Source: Pseudarthrobacter sp. NamE2 (lineage in GTDB: Bacteria; Actinomycetota; Actinomycetes; Actinomycetales; Micrococcaceae). From it: a stretch of DNA of 64,000 nt. Under the pieces are notes generated by a model. That model made no database searches and had not been told where the DNA came from. It saw only the letters and a program-made list of their open reading frames with translations. Within the stretch, counting starts at the first letter, position 1, and each line of letters begins with the position of its first letter. Shown here one piece after another: positions 27,265-35,307 of the stretch. The stretch lies in assembly GCF_005796205.1 (NCBI RefSeq), contig NZ_VAHN01000016.1, positions 16,259 through 80,258 of the forward strand, in the 5' to 3' direction. The translations under genes and the position numbers were made by a program.

Positions 27265-27316
27265 AAGTAGCGCGAACTGTCGATTTGAGGCTTCAAAACG
27301 GCAGTTCGCGCTACTT
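27265..27316. repeat. Inverted repeat (family D element)
   Basis: Perfect outer arms AAGTAGCGCGAACTG (27265-27279) and CAGTTCGCGCTACTT (27302-27316), with an inner TTTGA/TCAAA stem. It lies between the converging stops of the MBL-fold and glycerate kinase genes. No second copy seen in the window. Confidence 0.8.
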
Positions 27317-27337
27317 AATTGGGAGGGGCGGCAGGAG

Positions 27338-28462
27338 CTAGGCCCCTTCTAGGACCTGCGTGGTTGCCCACGCCAGGTACTTGCCGGCGTTTGCGACGGC
27401 GTCTGCCGGGCTTGAAGCAACGTCCAAGAGTTGCGCAGCGGCCACGACGCCGTGCCGGGCCAGGTCCTCGAGGGTCACCAGGATCCGGCCGGCCACCACG
27501 ATGACCGGGATGCCCTTTTCGCGGGCGGCGTCGGCGAGGGCGATGGGCGCCTTGCCGGTCAGGGACTGCGAATCCATGGACCCTTCACCGGTGATCACCA
27601 GGTCCGCCCCGGCCAGCTGGTCGGCCAGCCCGGTCAGTCCGGCCACCAGCGCGAAGCCGCCTTCCAGCCGGGCCCCGGTGAAGGCAAGGAACGACGCCGG
27701 GAAGCCGCCGGCGGCGCCCGCGCCGGGGACGTTCACGTCCCGGCCCGTGGCCTCCCGCAGCACCGACGCCCAGTTGCGGAGCCCGGCGTCTAGCAGTTCC
27801 ACCGCATCCGGGTCGGCGCCCTTCTGTGGTGAAAAAACATGGGCCGCGCCGGACGGGCCGTAGAGGGGGTTTCGGACGTCGACGGCGATGCGGAACGTCG
27901 TGGCGGCGAGCCGCGGGTCCAGGGCACTGGTGTCCAGGGAGACAATCTCGGCGAGGGAGCCGCCGCCAAGCGGCACCACGTTGCCGGCAGCGTCCAGCGG
28001 CTTCAGGCCAAGCGCACGCAGGGCGCCACTGCCGCCGTCGGTCATAGCCGAGCCGCCCAGCCCCAGGACAATCTCCGTGGCTCCGGCATCCAGTGCGGCC
28101 GCGATCAGCTGGCCGCAGCCGTAGCTATGCGCGCGGAGGGCGTTTTCAGGGGTGGGCTCCATGCTCGCGAGGCCGGAGGCCTGGGCAGTCTCAATGACCG
28201 CGGTGACCGTCTCGCCGTCAGACTTCCTGATGGCCCAGGCGGCACCGAGCGGGGCCAGGATGGGCCCGGTGACGGCGTTCAGCCGTTCCTCGTAGCCGGC
28301 GGCGACGGCAGCCTCCAGTGTGCCCTCGCCGCCGTCGGCAATGGGGAACTGTGTTGCCACGGCGTCGGGGTACACGCGAAGGGCGCCTTCGGCGATGGCT
28401 GCGGCGGCTTCGGCGGCCGTCAGCGAGCCCTTGAACTTATCCGGAGCAATGAGGATGCGCAT
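27338..28462 (-). CDS. Glycerate kinase (GarK/GlxK family)
   Basis: Phosphorylates D-glycerate in glyoxylate or glucarate breakdown. 374 residues. Typical marks are LIAPDKFKGSL at the N-terminus, PIADGGEGTLEA, VLGLGGSAMTDGGSG near residue 125 and ITGEGSMDSQSL. The ATG at 28462 gives the conserved opening; the ATG at 28474 would add four residues. No glyoxylate-pathway genes adjoin it. Confidence 0.95.
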   Translation of the reverse strand: MRILIAPDKFKGSLTAAEAAAAIAEGALRVYPDAVATQFPIADGGEGTLEAAVAAGYEERLNAVTGPILAPLGAAWAIRKSDGETVTAVIETAQASGLASMEPTPENALRAHSYGCGQLIAAALDAGATEIVLGLGGSAMTDGGSGALRALGLKPLDAAGNVVPLGGGSLAEIVSLDTSALDPRLAATTFRIAVDVRNPLYGPSGAAHVFSPQKGADPDAVELLDAGLRNWASVLREATGRDVNVPGAGAAGGFPASFLAFTGARLEGGFALVAGLTGLADQLAGADLVITGEGSMDSQSLTGKAPIALADAAREKGIPVIVVAGRILVTLEDLARHGVVAAAQLLDVASSPADAVANAGKYLAWATTQVLEGA

Positions 28463-28534
28463 GCGCTCCATCATGCCAGCACCAGCGCGGAAAGCGCTTG
28501 CCCGATGTAATGGGGCGACGAACGCGTGAAACTC

Positions 28535-29344
28535 CTACCCTTCGCGCCACTCGTGGCTGGTAATGTGCGAGCCCGCCTGCGGCCCCATCTGGAGCATACC
28601 GCCGTCGACGGGCCAGGACGCTCCGTTGACATAGCTGGAGGCGGGCGAGGCGAGGAAGGCGATGACGTTAGCAATTTCCCACGCGTTCCCGGGCCTGCCA
28701 AGCGGTACGCCCGGCCGGTCCTTGGTGGTGGGATCTTCGTCCTCCTGGCCGGTCATGGGGGTGGCTATCTCGCCGGGCGCCACGGTGTTGGCCGTGATTC
28801 CGTGCTCCGCCAACTCCAGGGCGAGCGTCTTCATAAGGCCGCCGAGCCCGTGCTTGGACGCGTCGTAAGCGGAAGAACCCACCCGCGGCTGGAATTCATG
28901 GACGCTGGTGACGGCAATCAGCCGCCCTCCCCTGCCCGCCCGGACCATGCGCCGGGCCGCCGCCTGCAGGCAGACGAACGCACCGTTGAGGTTGGTGTCC
29001 AGGGTCTGCATCCAGCGGTCGATGTCCATGTCCAGGAACTTGGTGCTCTCCCCGGTCCCCGCATTGTTGACGAAGACGTCCAGGCCGCCCAGTTCGTCCG
29101 CGAGTTCGTCAATGACGGCACCGGCCGCACGGAGTTCGGTGGTGTCAAGTTGCCGCACCACCGCCTTGCGTCCCAGCGCGCGGATTTCCTCGGCGGTACC
29201 TTCGGCGCCGGCCTTGTCCGAGTGCCAGGTCACGCCCACGTCCATTCCGGCGCGGGCCAGGGCCACCGCCGTCGCCTTGCCGATGCCCGAATCGGACGCG
29301 GTGACAATGGCGGTGGCGGGCGCAAAAGTGCTGGTGTCTTGCAT
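28535..29344 (-). CDS. SDR family oxidoreductase
   Basis: 269 residues, a classical short-chain dehydrogenase. TASDSGIGKATA is the nucleotide loop, FVNNAGTGE the NNAG motif, Ser in AVTSVHEF and the catalytic YDASKHG. The C-terminus has SYVNGASWPVDGGM. The opening matches the glucose-1-dehydrogenase/3-oxoacyl reductase-like group; substrate not predictable. Start at 29344; the frame to 29452 lacks conserved sequence. Confidence 0.9.
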   Translation of the reverse strand: MQDTSTFAPATAIVTASDSGIGKATAVALARAGMDVGVTWHSDKAGAEGTAEEIRALGRKAVVRQLDTTELRAAGAVIDELADELGGLDVFVNNAGTGESTKFLDMDIDRWMQTLDTNLNGAFVCLQAAARRMVRAGRGGRLIAVTSVHEFQPRVGSSAYDASKHGLGGLMKTLALELAEHGITANTVAPGEIATPMTGQEDEDPTTKDRPGVPLGRPGNAWEIANVIAFLASPASSYVNGASWPVDGGMLQMGPQAGSHITSHEWREG

Positions 29345-29381
29345 CGTGGCTGCCTTTCGGGAGGTTTCGGGTGGGACGGTA

Positions 29382-29807
29382 TCAGGCCGGCCGGCGGAGC
29401 TCGGACTCTTCCGGAACGTCGCCGCCGCGGGTATCCGGCTCGTCCGTGTCAACGGGCACGGACATCAGCGGGACTGCAAAGGTCACCACGGGACGGGCCT
29501 CGGCGTCGTCCGCGGACCTGACGGTCAGGCTCCTGGTGCCGGGCGGCACGGAGGGGGTGAAAACCTGCAGGTTCCGGGACCCGAGGACGGCAGAGTCCTG
29601 CAGCGCGTACCCGGTGCCGAAATGGTCCTGGAGGATGATGTTCGGCTGAGGTCCGCCCCCGGTTGCCATCTGGATGTTGACCACCAGCCCGGTGGCCCAA
29701 ATTTCCACCGAAAGAACGGTGAATTCGGTGGATTCCGTGACGTGGCTGCCGTACGTGGGCGGCAGGAGCATTCCCCGGAGGGAGCCTGACGGTATGAGTT
29801 CTCGCAT
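29382..29807 (-). CDS. Hypothetical protein, beta-rich
   Basis: 141 residues from the ATG at 29807. Alternating hydrophobic residues (FTVLSVEIWATGLVVNIQ, LTVRSADD, VVTFAVPL) suggest a beta sandwich; no signal peptide or membrane segment. Unknown family. It lies between an SDR and a stress-type small protein on the same strand. Confidence 0.6.
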   Translation of the reverse strand: MRELIPSGSLRGMLLPPTYGSHVTESTEFTVLSVEIWATGLVVNIQMATGGGPQPNIILQDHFGTGYALQDSAVLGSRNLQVFTPSVPPGTRSLTVRSADDAEARPVVTFAVPLMSVPVDTDEPDTRGGDVPEESELRRPA

Positions 29808-29899
29808 TGTTGTTCCTGACGGTCTTGCGTCCGCGGTCGCCAAAGTGGCGCCGGATAGGTGCTCCGGTGCTGACGAAACGATGTGGGCGCTGGTGCGGC

Positions 29900-30346
29900 T
29901 TAGGCGTCTTCCCGATTGGGGTTTTCCAGCCTGAAGAAGTTGGATTGCTGCCCGTCGCTGCGCTGTTCCTGGTAAATGAAATTCAGGCGCCGGGAGTCGA
30001 AGGTTTCGAACCATTCCTCCCAGCTGATGTGGCGGAGCTTGTCGTTTCCGCCACCGAAGTCGATCCGCAGCACTCCGAGGTGGTCACTGTGTTCGGTGCC
30101 CTCCACGGTGGCCGGCACGCCGTCGCGCTCCTCGGCCCACTGCCTGATGACTTCGTGGTGCGTGGTGGCCAGGCTGCGGCCTTCACGTTCCGGCTCGTCT
30201 TCCGGAGACGTCACTTCCTGGGAGTACTTGAGCGATTTGGACGACTCCGGCCCGCGCCGGATCTTTCCGTCATCCGGGCCTGCGCCCAAATCCTCTTCGT
30301 CCTTGTCCGCAGCGTCGCGGTTCTTGTTGCCCTTGTCTTCCGCCAT
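29900..30346 (-). CDS. Conserved hypothetical protein of a widespread small family
   Basis: 148 residues. A charged disordered N-terminal half precedes a compact domain with ATTHHEVIRQWAEERDG, LGVLRIDFGG and LRHISWEEWFETFDS, ending in an aromatic strand (LNFIYQEQRSDG). Members of this family are usually annotated as hypothetical, sometimes wrongly as glucan branching enzyme. Function unknown. A perfect palindrome sits 33-48 bases upstream of the start. Confidence 0.75.
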   Translation of the reverse strand: MAEDKGNKNRDAADKDEEDLGAGPDDGKIRRGPESSKSLKYSQEVTSPEDEPEREGRSLATTHHEVIRQWAEERDGVPATVEGTEHSDHLGVLRIDFGGGNDKLRHISWEEWFETFDSRRLNFIYQEQRSDGQQSNFFRLENPNREDA

Positions 30347-30378
30347 GGTTGGCCTTCCTTTCCCCAGGGGCTGGAACT

Positions 30379-30394
30379 AGTAAGTCTACTTACT
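30379..30394. promoter_or_regulatory. Palindrome AGTAAGTCTACTTACT
   Basis: Perfect seven-base arms AGTAAGT/ACTTACT around CT, upstream of the 29900-30346 gene. It belongs with the TAAGYNTNCTTA-like motifs at 7895, 11780, 24809 and 36729. Confidence 0.5.
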
Positions 30395-30480
30395 ATGGAG
30401 CCTCCCCATGCGCTCCCCTGTCAAGGGCTGCCGGGCACATTCGGCGGGTTCCCGCGCAGGCGGCAGCGCAGGATTTCCGG

Positions 30481-31296
30481 CTAGGACCGCGGCCTCAGCA
30501 CTGCGTAATATCCGGGTACGCACCCCTGCCCCTCCACCGCGGTTGCGGGGTTGGTTTCGATCTGGATCGCGCCGTCCTCCAGCAGATCCCATTCCGCCGG
30601 GGACAGCAGTTGCGCCCTTTCCTGGGGGCCGAAGCGACCCGGCATCGGCAGCCCCCGGATGGCGCGTTCCAGGGGCGCCGGAATGCTGCGGGGGGTGGCG
30701 CCCAGGTGGGACACGTACTCAACCGGGTTGCCCGGGAAATTGGTTTCGGCAAGGAACACGGTGCCACGGTCCCCTGCCAGGAGCCGCAGGTTCTGCACCA
30801 GGGCCGACTGCCCCGCCTGGTCCAGGACGTGGAGGACCCCGCGGATGAAGACGTTCGCGCCGCCGTCGAACCCCGCCCCGGCGCCAGGCGAGGTCATGTC
30901 CCGGACCTCGAACCGGACGTTCCCCAGGCCCTGGGATTCCGCGGCCGCCCGCCTGACGGCGTGCGCCGAGATATCCACGCCGACGGCTTCAGGGAAAATT
31001 CCGGCGAGCGCGCGGGTGAAGCTGCCATGCCCGCATCCGATGTCCAGCACGGGAAGGGCGGGGTCCAGATGGCGGAGCAGGACATCCTGGTAGCCAAGGA
31101 ATTCAGTGTCCGTCCCGGCATCCCACAGAACCTCGCCGCCCGCGCCCGTTGCCTTGATGCCGGCCCAGTACCGGTCCCAGGCCAGGGGACGGTCCTTCGG
31201 GGCGGAACGCGACAACCGGACAAGCTTGGGGATCATCAGGTACTTGCGCAGGGCTGACGCTACGGATTTGGCTGGCGGCTTCGCAGGTGAGGGCAC
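30481..31296 (-). CDS. Class I SAM-dependent methyltransferase
   Basis: About 271 residues from a GTG at 31296. Motif I is PVLDIGCGHGSFTRALAG, motif II VGVDISAHAV, with RFEVRDMT and FIRGVLHVLD later. Target unknown. The N-terminus is uncertain: the frame is open to an ATG at 31344, but that start lies inside the family A inverted repeat, so 31296 or the ATG at 31236 is more likely. No strong ribosome site marks any of them. Confidence 0.8.
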   Translation of the reverse strand: MPSPAKPPAKSVASALRKYLMIPKLVRLSRSAPKDRPLAWDRYWAGIKATGAGGEVLWDAGTDTEFLGYQDVLLRHLDPALPVLDIGCGHGSFTRALAGIFPEAVGVDISAHAVRRAAAESQGLGNVRFEVRDMTSPGAGAGFDGGANVFIRGVLHVLDQAGQSALVQNLRLLAGDRGTVFLAETNFPGNPVEYVSHLGATPRSIPAPLERAIRGLPMPGRFGPQERAQLLSPAEWDLLEDGAIQIETNPATAVEGQGCVPGYYAVLRPRS

Positions 31297-31330
31297 CGGA
31301 CAAATATATGTCCCGCCTGTCCGGTCCCCG

Positions 31331-31393
31331 GAGTTTTTGGCCACATATGCCGACTTAAATGCCGTTTAGCCCCTCATATCTGCCCAAAAACTC
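31331..31393. repeat. Diverged inverted repeat (family A element)
   Basis: Arms GAGTTTTTGGCCACATATG (31331-31349) and CATATCTGCCCAAAAACTC (31375-31393) pair at 17 of 19 positions; the loop begins with GACTTAAATG. Both arm and loop words match the element at 98-159. It lies 25 bases beyond the stop of the frameshifted DUF7793-like gene. Confidence 0.8.
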
Positions 31394-31418
31394 TTCCGTC
31401 CGAGGGGAAGGTTCCAGG

Positions 31419-31847
31419 TCAGGCGGCGGGGCCGCTGTCCAGCACCAGCCAGGCCATGGCCACCTCCCTTGAGGTGAAGAAGCGCGTGGGGCAGGGCAGC
31501 CTGCTGACTCCGAGCACGAAATTGGCCATCACCTTGTCCACGGGTGAGGAGCCGAGCAGCGCGATCCGCGTTGCCTGGCAGCGGCGGCCAAAGAGGGCCC
31601 GGGCACCGCGGCTGACTTTTTCGGTGGTCGCCATGTCCACGAGCATGGGGCGCCGGGTATCCCGCACAGCTCGTTCACCCTGCGCATGGCGCTTTCGGCA
31701 TCGGCCTCGCTGATGGAGGATCCCCGCGGCCACCGGAGCTGGAGGATTCCGCCCCCGTCCAGGCTCAGGTCCCCCCTTGGCAGATTCGGTCGGCTGGTCC
31801 GTCACTTTGCCCTCCGCAGCCTTTTCCAGAAGCCGTCCGTCCTGCAT
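31419..31847 (-). pseudogene. DUF7793-like protein gene with two frameshifts
   Basis: The C-terminal frame encodes MLVDMATTEKVSRGARALFG and ends in TRFFTSREVAMAWL, the pattern of the DUF7793/STAS-like family. The family's N-terminal part (GGGILQLRWPRGSSISEAD, then AMRRVNELCG) is present in another frame. The frames would join if one C were removed from the six-C run at 31771-31776 and one added near 31661-31663 (plus-strand bases). So a one-base gain and a one-base loss enclose about 36 codons. Either a decayed gene or homopolymer sequencing errors. The annotated frame alone runs 142 codons. Confidence 0.75.
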
Positions 31848-31852
31848 CCCCC

Positions 31853-31858
31853 TACAAT
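31853..31858 (+). promoter_or_regulatory. Possible -10 box TACAAT of the signalling operon
   Basis: TACAAT lies 34 bases before the GTG start chosen for the histidine kinase. No convincing -35 was found. It supports placing translation start downstream of 31857. Confidence 0.35.
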
Positions 31859-31886
31859 GTACTCAACTGGGAGGGAAGTGGTCTTT

Positions 31887-33569
31887 GTGGCGGCTGATAT
31901 GCGGTGTGACTCGCGCGTGGCCCGCACCGCCGTGGTGGCAGATCCCGACGCCGGACGGCTGGGCTTGAATGCCGCCGCCCTGGAGGGTGCCGGGTACCTC
32001 GTCCGGACCGCTTCGGACGCATCCCGCCTAAGTGCCCTGCTCGATGAGGGCGAGCCTGCCGTGATCATCGCCGACGCCTCGCTTTTGCCCGCGATCGACT
32101 CCGAGGTGCCCGTCCTGCTGATGGTGGACCTGGACAACCCGGCCGAAACCTCGGCCCGGCCTTCCGGCATCCACGACTGCATCACCAAGCCGCCCGCGCC
32201 CCGCGAACTGGTCCACCGCGCCACCGCGCTCATCGACCTGGTGGCCCGGCGGAGCGCGTCCCGGCAGGAAGCCGAGGCGCTGCGCGAGCAGCTCCGCCTG
32301 GTGTCCGCCGCTGTCCGCGCCACCAACGATCCCCAGGAGATTGCCAACCACGTGGTGGCCGGCTTCGGCAGCACATTCAAGGCGGACCACGTCCGGCTCA
32401 CCACCTTTGAAGATGATCGGGTTCCACACATTACGGCCGCGTGGGACGCGCCCCGCGTCAAGCCACTGCCCGACGGTGTCCTGCCCGGCGGGGACGAAGC
32501 CCGCCGGACCGCGGACGTGCTGTGGGCCGGCGCCGAGACGCTGGCCTCGGAAGGCACCGAACCGGACGAGGGCGAACCCGGCCGCCGCCGCGAAGGCGGA
32601 GATGCGGCGGCAGGCGGGGTGCCGGCGTCGGGATTCTCCCACGCCGTCTCCACGCTGGCGGTGCCGATGGGCGAGGGAAACTCCTCGCTGGGCATCATCT
32701 GGATCGCGATGCAGGACCGGCCGCGCCAATGGTCCCGGGCCGAGCTGGGCCTGATCCAGCACGTGGCGGGCAACGCCGCCCACGGCCTGATCCAGAGCCA
32801 CCTGATCAGCAGCCAGCAGCAGGTAGTTAAGCAGCTCCAGCAGCTGGACAAGGCCAAGACTGACTTCCTGGCCACGGTGAACCATGAACTGCGCACGCCG
32901 CTGACCTCGATCATGGCTTATCTGGACATGATCCAGGAGAGCACGGAGCAGCCGATCGCCCCCGAGATCCACAAGATGCTGGACATCGTGGTGCGGAATA
33001 CCGAGCGGCTCCGCTCCCTCATCGAGGACATGCTGAGCGTTTCGCGCAACGGCCTGGACGACGGCCTTATGCACCTCACGCCGGTCCGGCTTGGCCAGAC
33101 CCTGGAATTGGTGGCCGCGGCGCTGCGTCCGCTGGCCAGGCTGCAGAACGTTACCATCGCCGTCGAACAGGTCCCCGAGGATCCGGAAATCCTGGCTGAC
33201 GAAGTGCAGCTGCAGCAGGTGTTCACCAACCTGGTGTCCAACGCCATCAAGTTCACGCCCAGCGGCGGCCGGATCGAGGTGGGCAGCGAGTCCCACGCTG
33301 ACGACGACGGCTCCCGCTGGGCAACCGTGCGCGTGGCGGACACGGGGATCGGTATTTCCAGCGACGAGATCGACCACGTGTTCACGCGTTTTTACCGCGC
33401 GTCCAACGCGATGTCCGGGGCCATCCCCGGGACGGGGCTGGGGCTTGCCATCACCCAGGACATCGTGGCCCGGCACGGGGGGAAAATAGACGTAGCGTCC
33501 ACACTGGGCGCGGGAACCACTGTTACGGTCAGCCTCCCCTTGGACGCCGACCGTTCCCAGGCCAACTGA
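31887..33569 (+). CDS. Soluble REC-GAF-histidine kinase
   Basis: About 560 residues with no membrane segment. A receiver-like domain (about 10-115) shows VVADPDAG, the phosphoacceptor region VIIADAS and CITKPPAP with the conserved Lys. A GAF domain (about 150-310) follows, then HisKA with NHELRTPL (His near residue 333), HATPase N-box NLVSNAIKFTP and G-boxes VADTGIGIS and GTGLGLAI. The start is uncertain: GTG at 31887 lies 11 bases after GGAGGGA; an ATG at 31857 would overlap the -10-like TACAAT. It precedes two c-di-GMP genes and probably controls them. Confidence 0.88.
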   Translation: MAADMRCDSRVARTAVVADPDAGRLGLNAAALEGAGYLVRTASDASRLSALLDEGEPAVIIADASLLPAIDSEVPVLLMVDLDNPAETSARPSGIHDCITKPPAPRELVHRATALIDLVARRSASRQEAEALREQLRLVSAAVRATNDPQEIANHVVAGFGSTFKADHVRLTTFEDDRVPHITAAWDAPRVKPLPDGVLPGGDEARRTADVLWAGAETLASEGTEPDEGEPGRRREGGDAAAGGVPASGFSHAVSTLAVPMGEGNSSLGIIWIAMQDRPRQWSRAELGLIQHVAGNAAHGLIQSHLISSQQQVVKQLQQLDKAKTDFLATVNHELRTPLTSIMAYLDMIQESTEQPIAPEIHKMLDIVVRNTERLRSLIEDMLSVSRNGLDDGLMHLTPVRLGQTLELVAAALRPLARLQNVTIAVEQVPEDPEILADEVQLQQVFTNLVSNAIKFTPSGGRIEVGSESHADDDGSRWATVRVADTGIGISSDEIDHVFTRFYRASNAMSGAIPGTGLGLAITQDIVARHGGKIDVASTLGAGTTVTVSLPLDADRSQAN

Positions 33570-33602
33570 ACCGGCCCCCGGTTGAGGGAAGGAGGAACCC
33601 CG

Positions 33603-35138
33603 ATGTTCGCGGACAATGATCCCCGGCTCTCCCAGCTGCTGGAAGGCATTGTCCGGCTGGCGTCCGGAGACCTCAGCTCCCGGATCGAGGTGTCCCCCGC
33701 ACGGGACGAGCTGGACGCCATCATCATGGGCACCAACCTGCTGGCCGAGGACCTGCAGATCATCTACGAGGAGCTGGAGCAGCGCGTGCAGGTGCGCACC
33801 CAGCTGCTCCACGAGGCGCACCTTGAGATGCAGAAGATGGCCATGCAGGACCCGCTCACGGGTTTGGCCAACCGCTCCGCCCTCATTGAGTCGCTGAGGG
33901 CCGCGCTCGACGCCGAACACCCGCCGGGCGAAGTCCCTGTCATCCTGTTGATGGACCTGGATGCTTTCAAGTCCATCAACGACAGCATGGGCCACACCGC
34001 CGGCGACCAAGTGCTGATCACCGTTGGCGAACGGATCCGGGGTGCGGTGCGTGCCAGTGATGTGGTTGCCCGGCTGGGCGGCGACGAATTCGCCATCGTG
34101 CTGCCTTCGGCCACCCCGGACCAGGCCGCCATCGTAGGGCACCGCATCCTGGCGGCGCTCGATTCGCCCATAGAACTGCCCGGGCGCAGCGTGCGCTGCG
34201 GAGCGAGCATCGGGCTGAGCGCGGGCAGTGCCGGCCAGGCGCCCGAGGACATGCTGATGGAAGCCGACGTCGCCATGTACGCTTCCAAGGCCGAAGGACA
34301 GAACCGGCTGCACCGGTTTGAACCGGCTCTCCTGCTGATGCGCAGGCTCCGCCGCCAGCTGGTGGACGACCTCCGCACCGCCATCAAGAATGACGGCCTC
34401 ACGCTCCACTACCAGCCCGTGGTGGAACTCGCCACCGGAAGGGTGGAGGGCGTGGAGGCGCTGGTCCGCTGGAACCACCCCACCCGGGGATTCGTTATGC
34501 CGGACGAATTCATTCCGCTGGCCGAAGAGGCAGGGCTGATCTCCGAGCTGGGCCTTTGGGTGCTCCGGACGGCAGTGCACCAGCTCCGGTCCTGGATCGA
34601 CGCGTCCCTGGTGGACACGATGTTCTCCGTCCGCATCAACATCTCCGCCACGGATTTGCAAAGCCTGCAGTTCATCGAGGACGTCCGGACAGTGTTGAAG
34701 GAAACCGGTGTGCGGCCGGAACAGGTGGTACTGGAACTGACGGAAGTTGCCATCGTCAAGGGCAATGAATTGGACCGCTATTCACTCGGCGGCCTTCGCG
34801 GTTTGGGCGTGGGAATCGAAATTGATGATTTTGGTACCGGCTACTCCTCCATCAGCTACCTGCGACGGCTGCCGGTGGACCGGGTCAAGGTTGACCGCTC
34901 GCTGATTTCCGGGCTGGGGTCCGATCCAAGCCAGCCGGAATTGGTGGCCGCGGTGCTGCAACTGGTGCGGGCCTGCGGGCTGGAGGCCGTGTGGGAAGGT
35001 GTGGAGACGGCGGAACAGGCGGAAATCCTCCGCGGCCTCGGCTGCCTGAGCGCGCAGGGCTACTACTTCGGCAGGCCTGTTCCGCCCGAGCAGATTCCGG
35101 TACTGCTGGCTGACCGGCCGGAAAGCGCGAACCCGTAA
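33603..35138 (+). CDS. HAMP-GGDEF-EAL cyclic-di-GMP enzyme
   Basis: 511 residues, soluble. Residues 10-60 look like a HAMP unit (ASGDLSSRIEVSPARDELDA), then a coiled coil. The GGDEF domain has RLGGDEFA near residue 157 and an intact inhibitory RxxD (RASD) exactly five residues before it. The EAL domain has EALVRW near 284, NISATDL, LELTE, DDFGTGYSS, KVDRS and EGVE. All catalytic motifs are intact, so both synthesis and breakdown of c-di-GMP are possible. GGAAGGAGG precedes the ATG; 33 bases after the kinase gene. Confidence 0.94.
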   Translation: MFADNDPRLSQLLEGIVRLASGDLSSRIEVSPARDELDAIIMGTNLLAEDLQIIYEELEQRVQVRTQLLHEAHLEMQKMAMQDPLTGLANRSALIESLRAALDAEHPPGEVPVILLMDLDAFKSINDSMGHTAGDQVLITVGERIRGAVRASDVVARLGGDEFAIVLPSATPDQAAIVGHRILAALDSPIELPGRSVRCGASIGLSAGSAGQAPEDMLMEADVAMYASKAEGQNRLHRFEPALLLMRRLRRQLVDDLRTAIKNDGLTLHYQPVVELATGRVEGVEALVRWNHPTRGFVMPDEFIPLAEEAGLISELGLWVLRTAVHQLRSWIDASLVDTMFSVRINISATDLQSLQFIEDVRTVLKETGVRPEQVVLELTEVAIVKGNELDRYSLGGLRGLGVGIEIDDFGTGYSSISYLRRLPVDRVKVDRSLISGLGSDPSQPELVAAVLQLVRACGLEAVWEGVETAEQAEILRGLGCLSAQGYYFGRPVPPEQIPVLLADRPESANP

Positions 35139-35307
35139 AGGTTAAAGTACTGCGCTTTTGGTGCCGCCGATATACGATCATCGTGCGGTGTCTGATTTTC
35201 CTGGCCGCAAAAGCTGGGGTGAACAGAATCACCGGAGTTAAAGGCGTTTAGAAATTGAACATTATTGGGCCACAAGGTCATTACTTCGTCAACTGGGGGC
35301 GTAGCTA
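35139..35307. other. AT-richer spacer before the EAL gene
   Basis: 169 bases with lower GC than the surroundings. It probably holds a separate promoter for the EAL gene. I looked for the conserved core of a GEMM c-di-GMP riboswitch and did not see it. Confidence 0.3.

Noticed and set aside
32028..34661. Minus-strand open frame of 877 codons
   Set aside because: Spans opposite the kinase and GGDEF-EAL genes, has no motif, and is His/Gln/Gly-rich in the way of shadow frames.
35139..35307. c-di-GMP riboswitch before the EAL gene
   Set aside because: The region is AT-richer, but I could not find the GEMM core sequence or its two helices.
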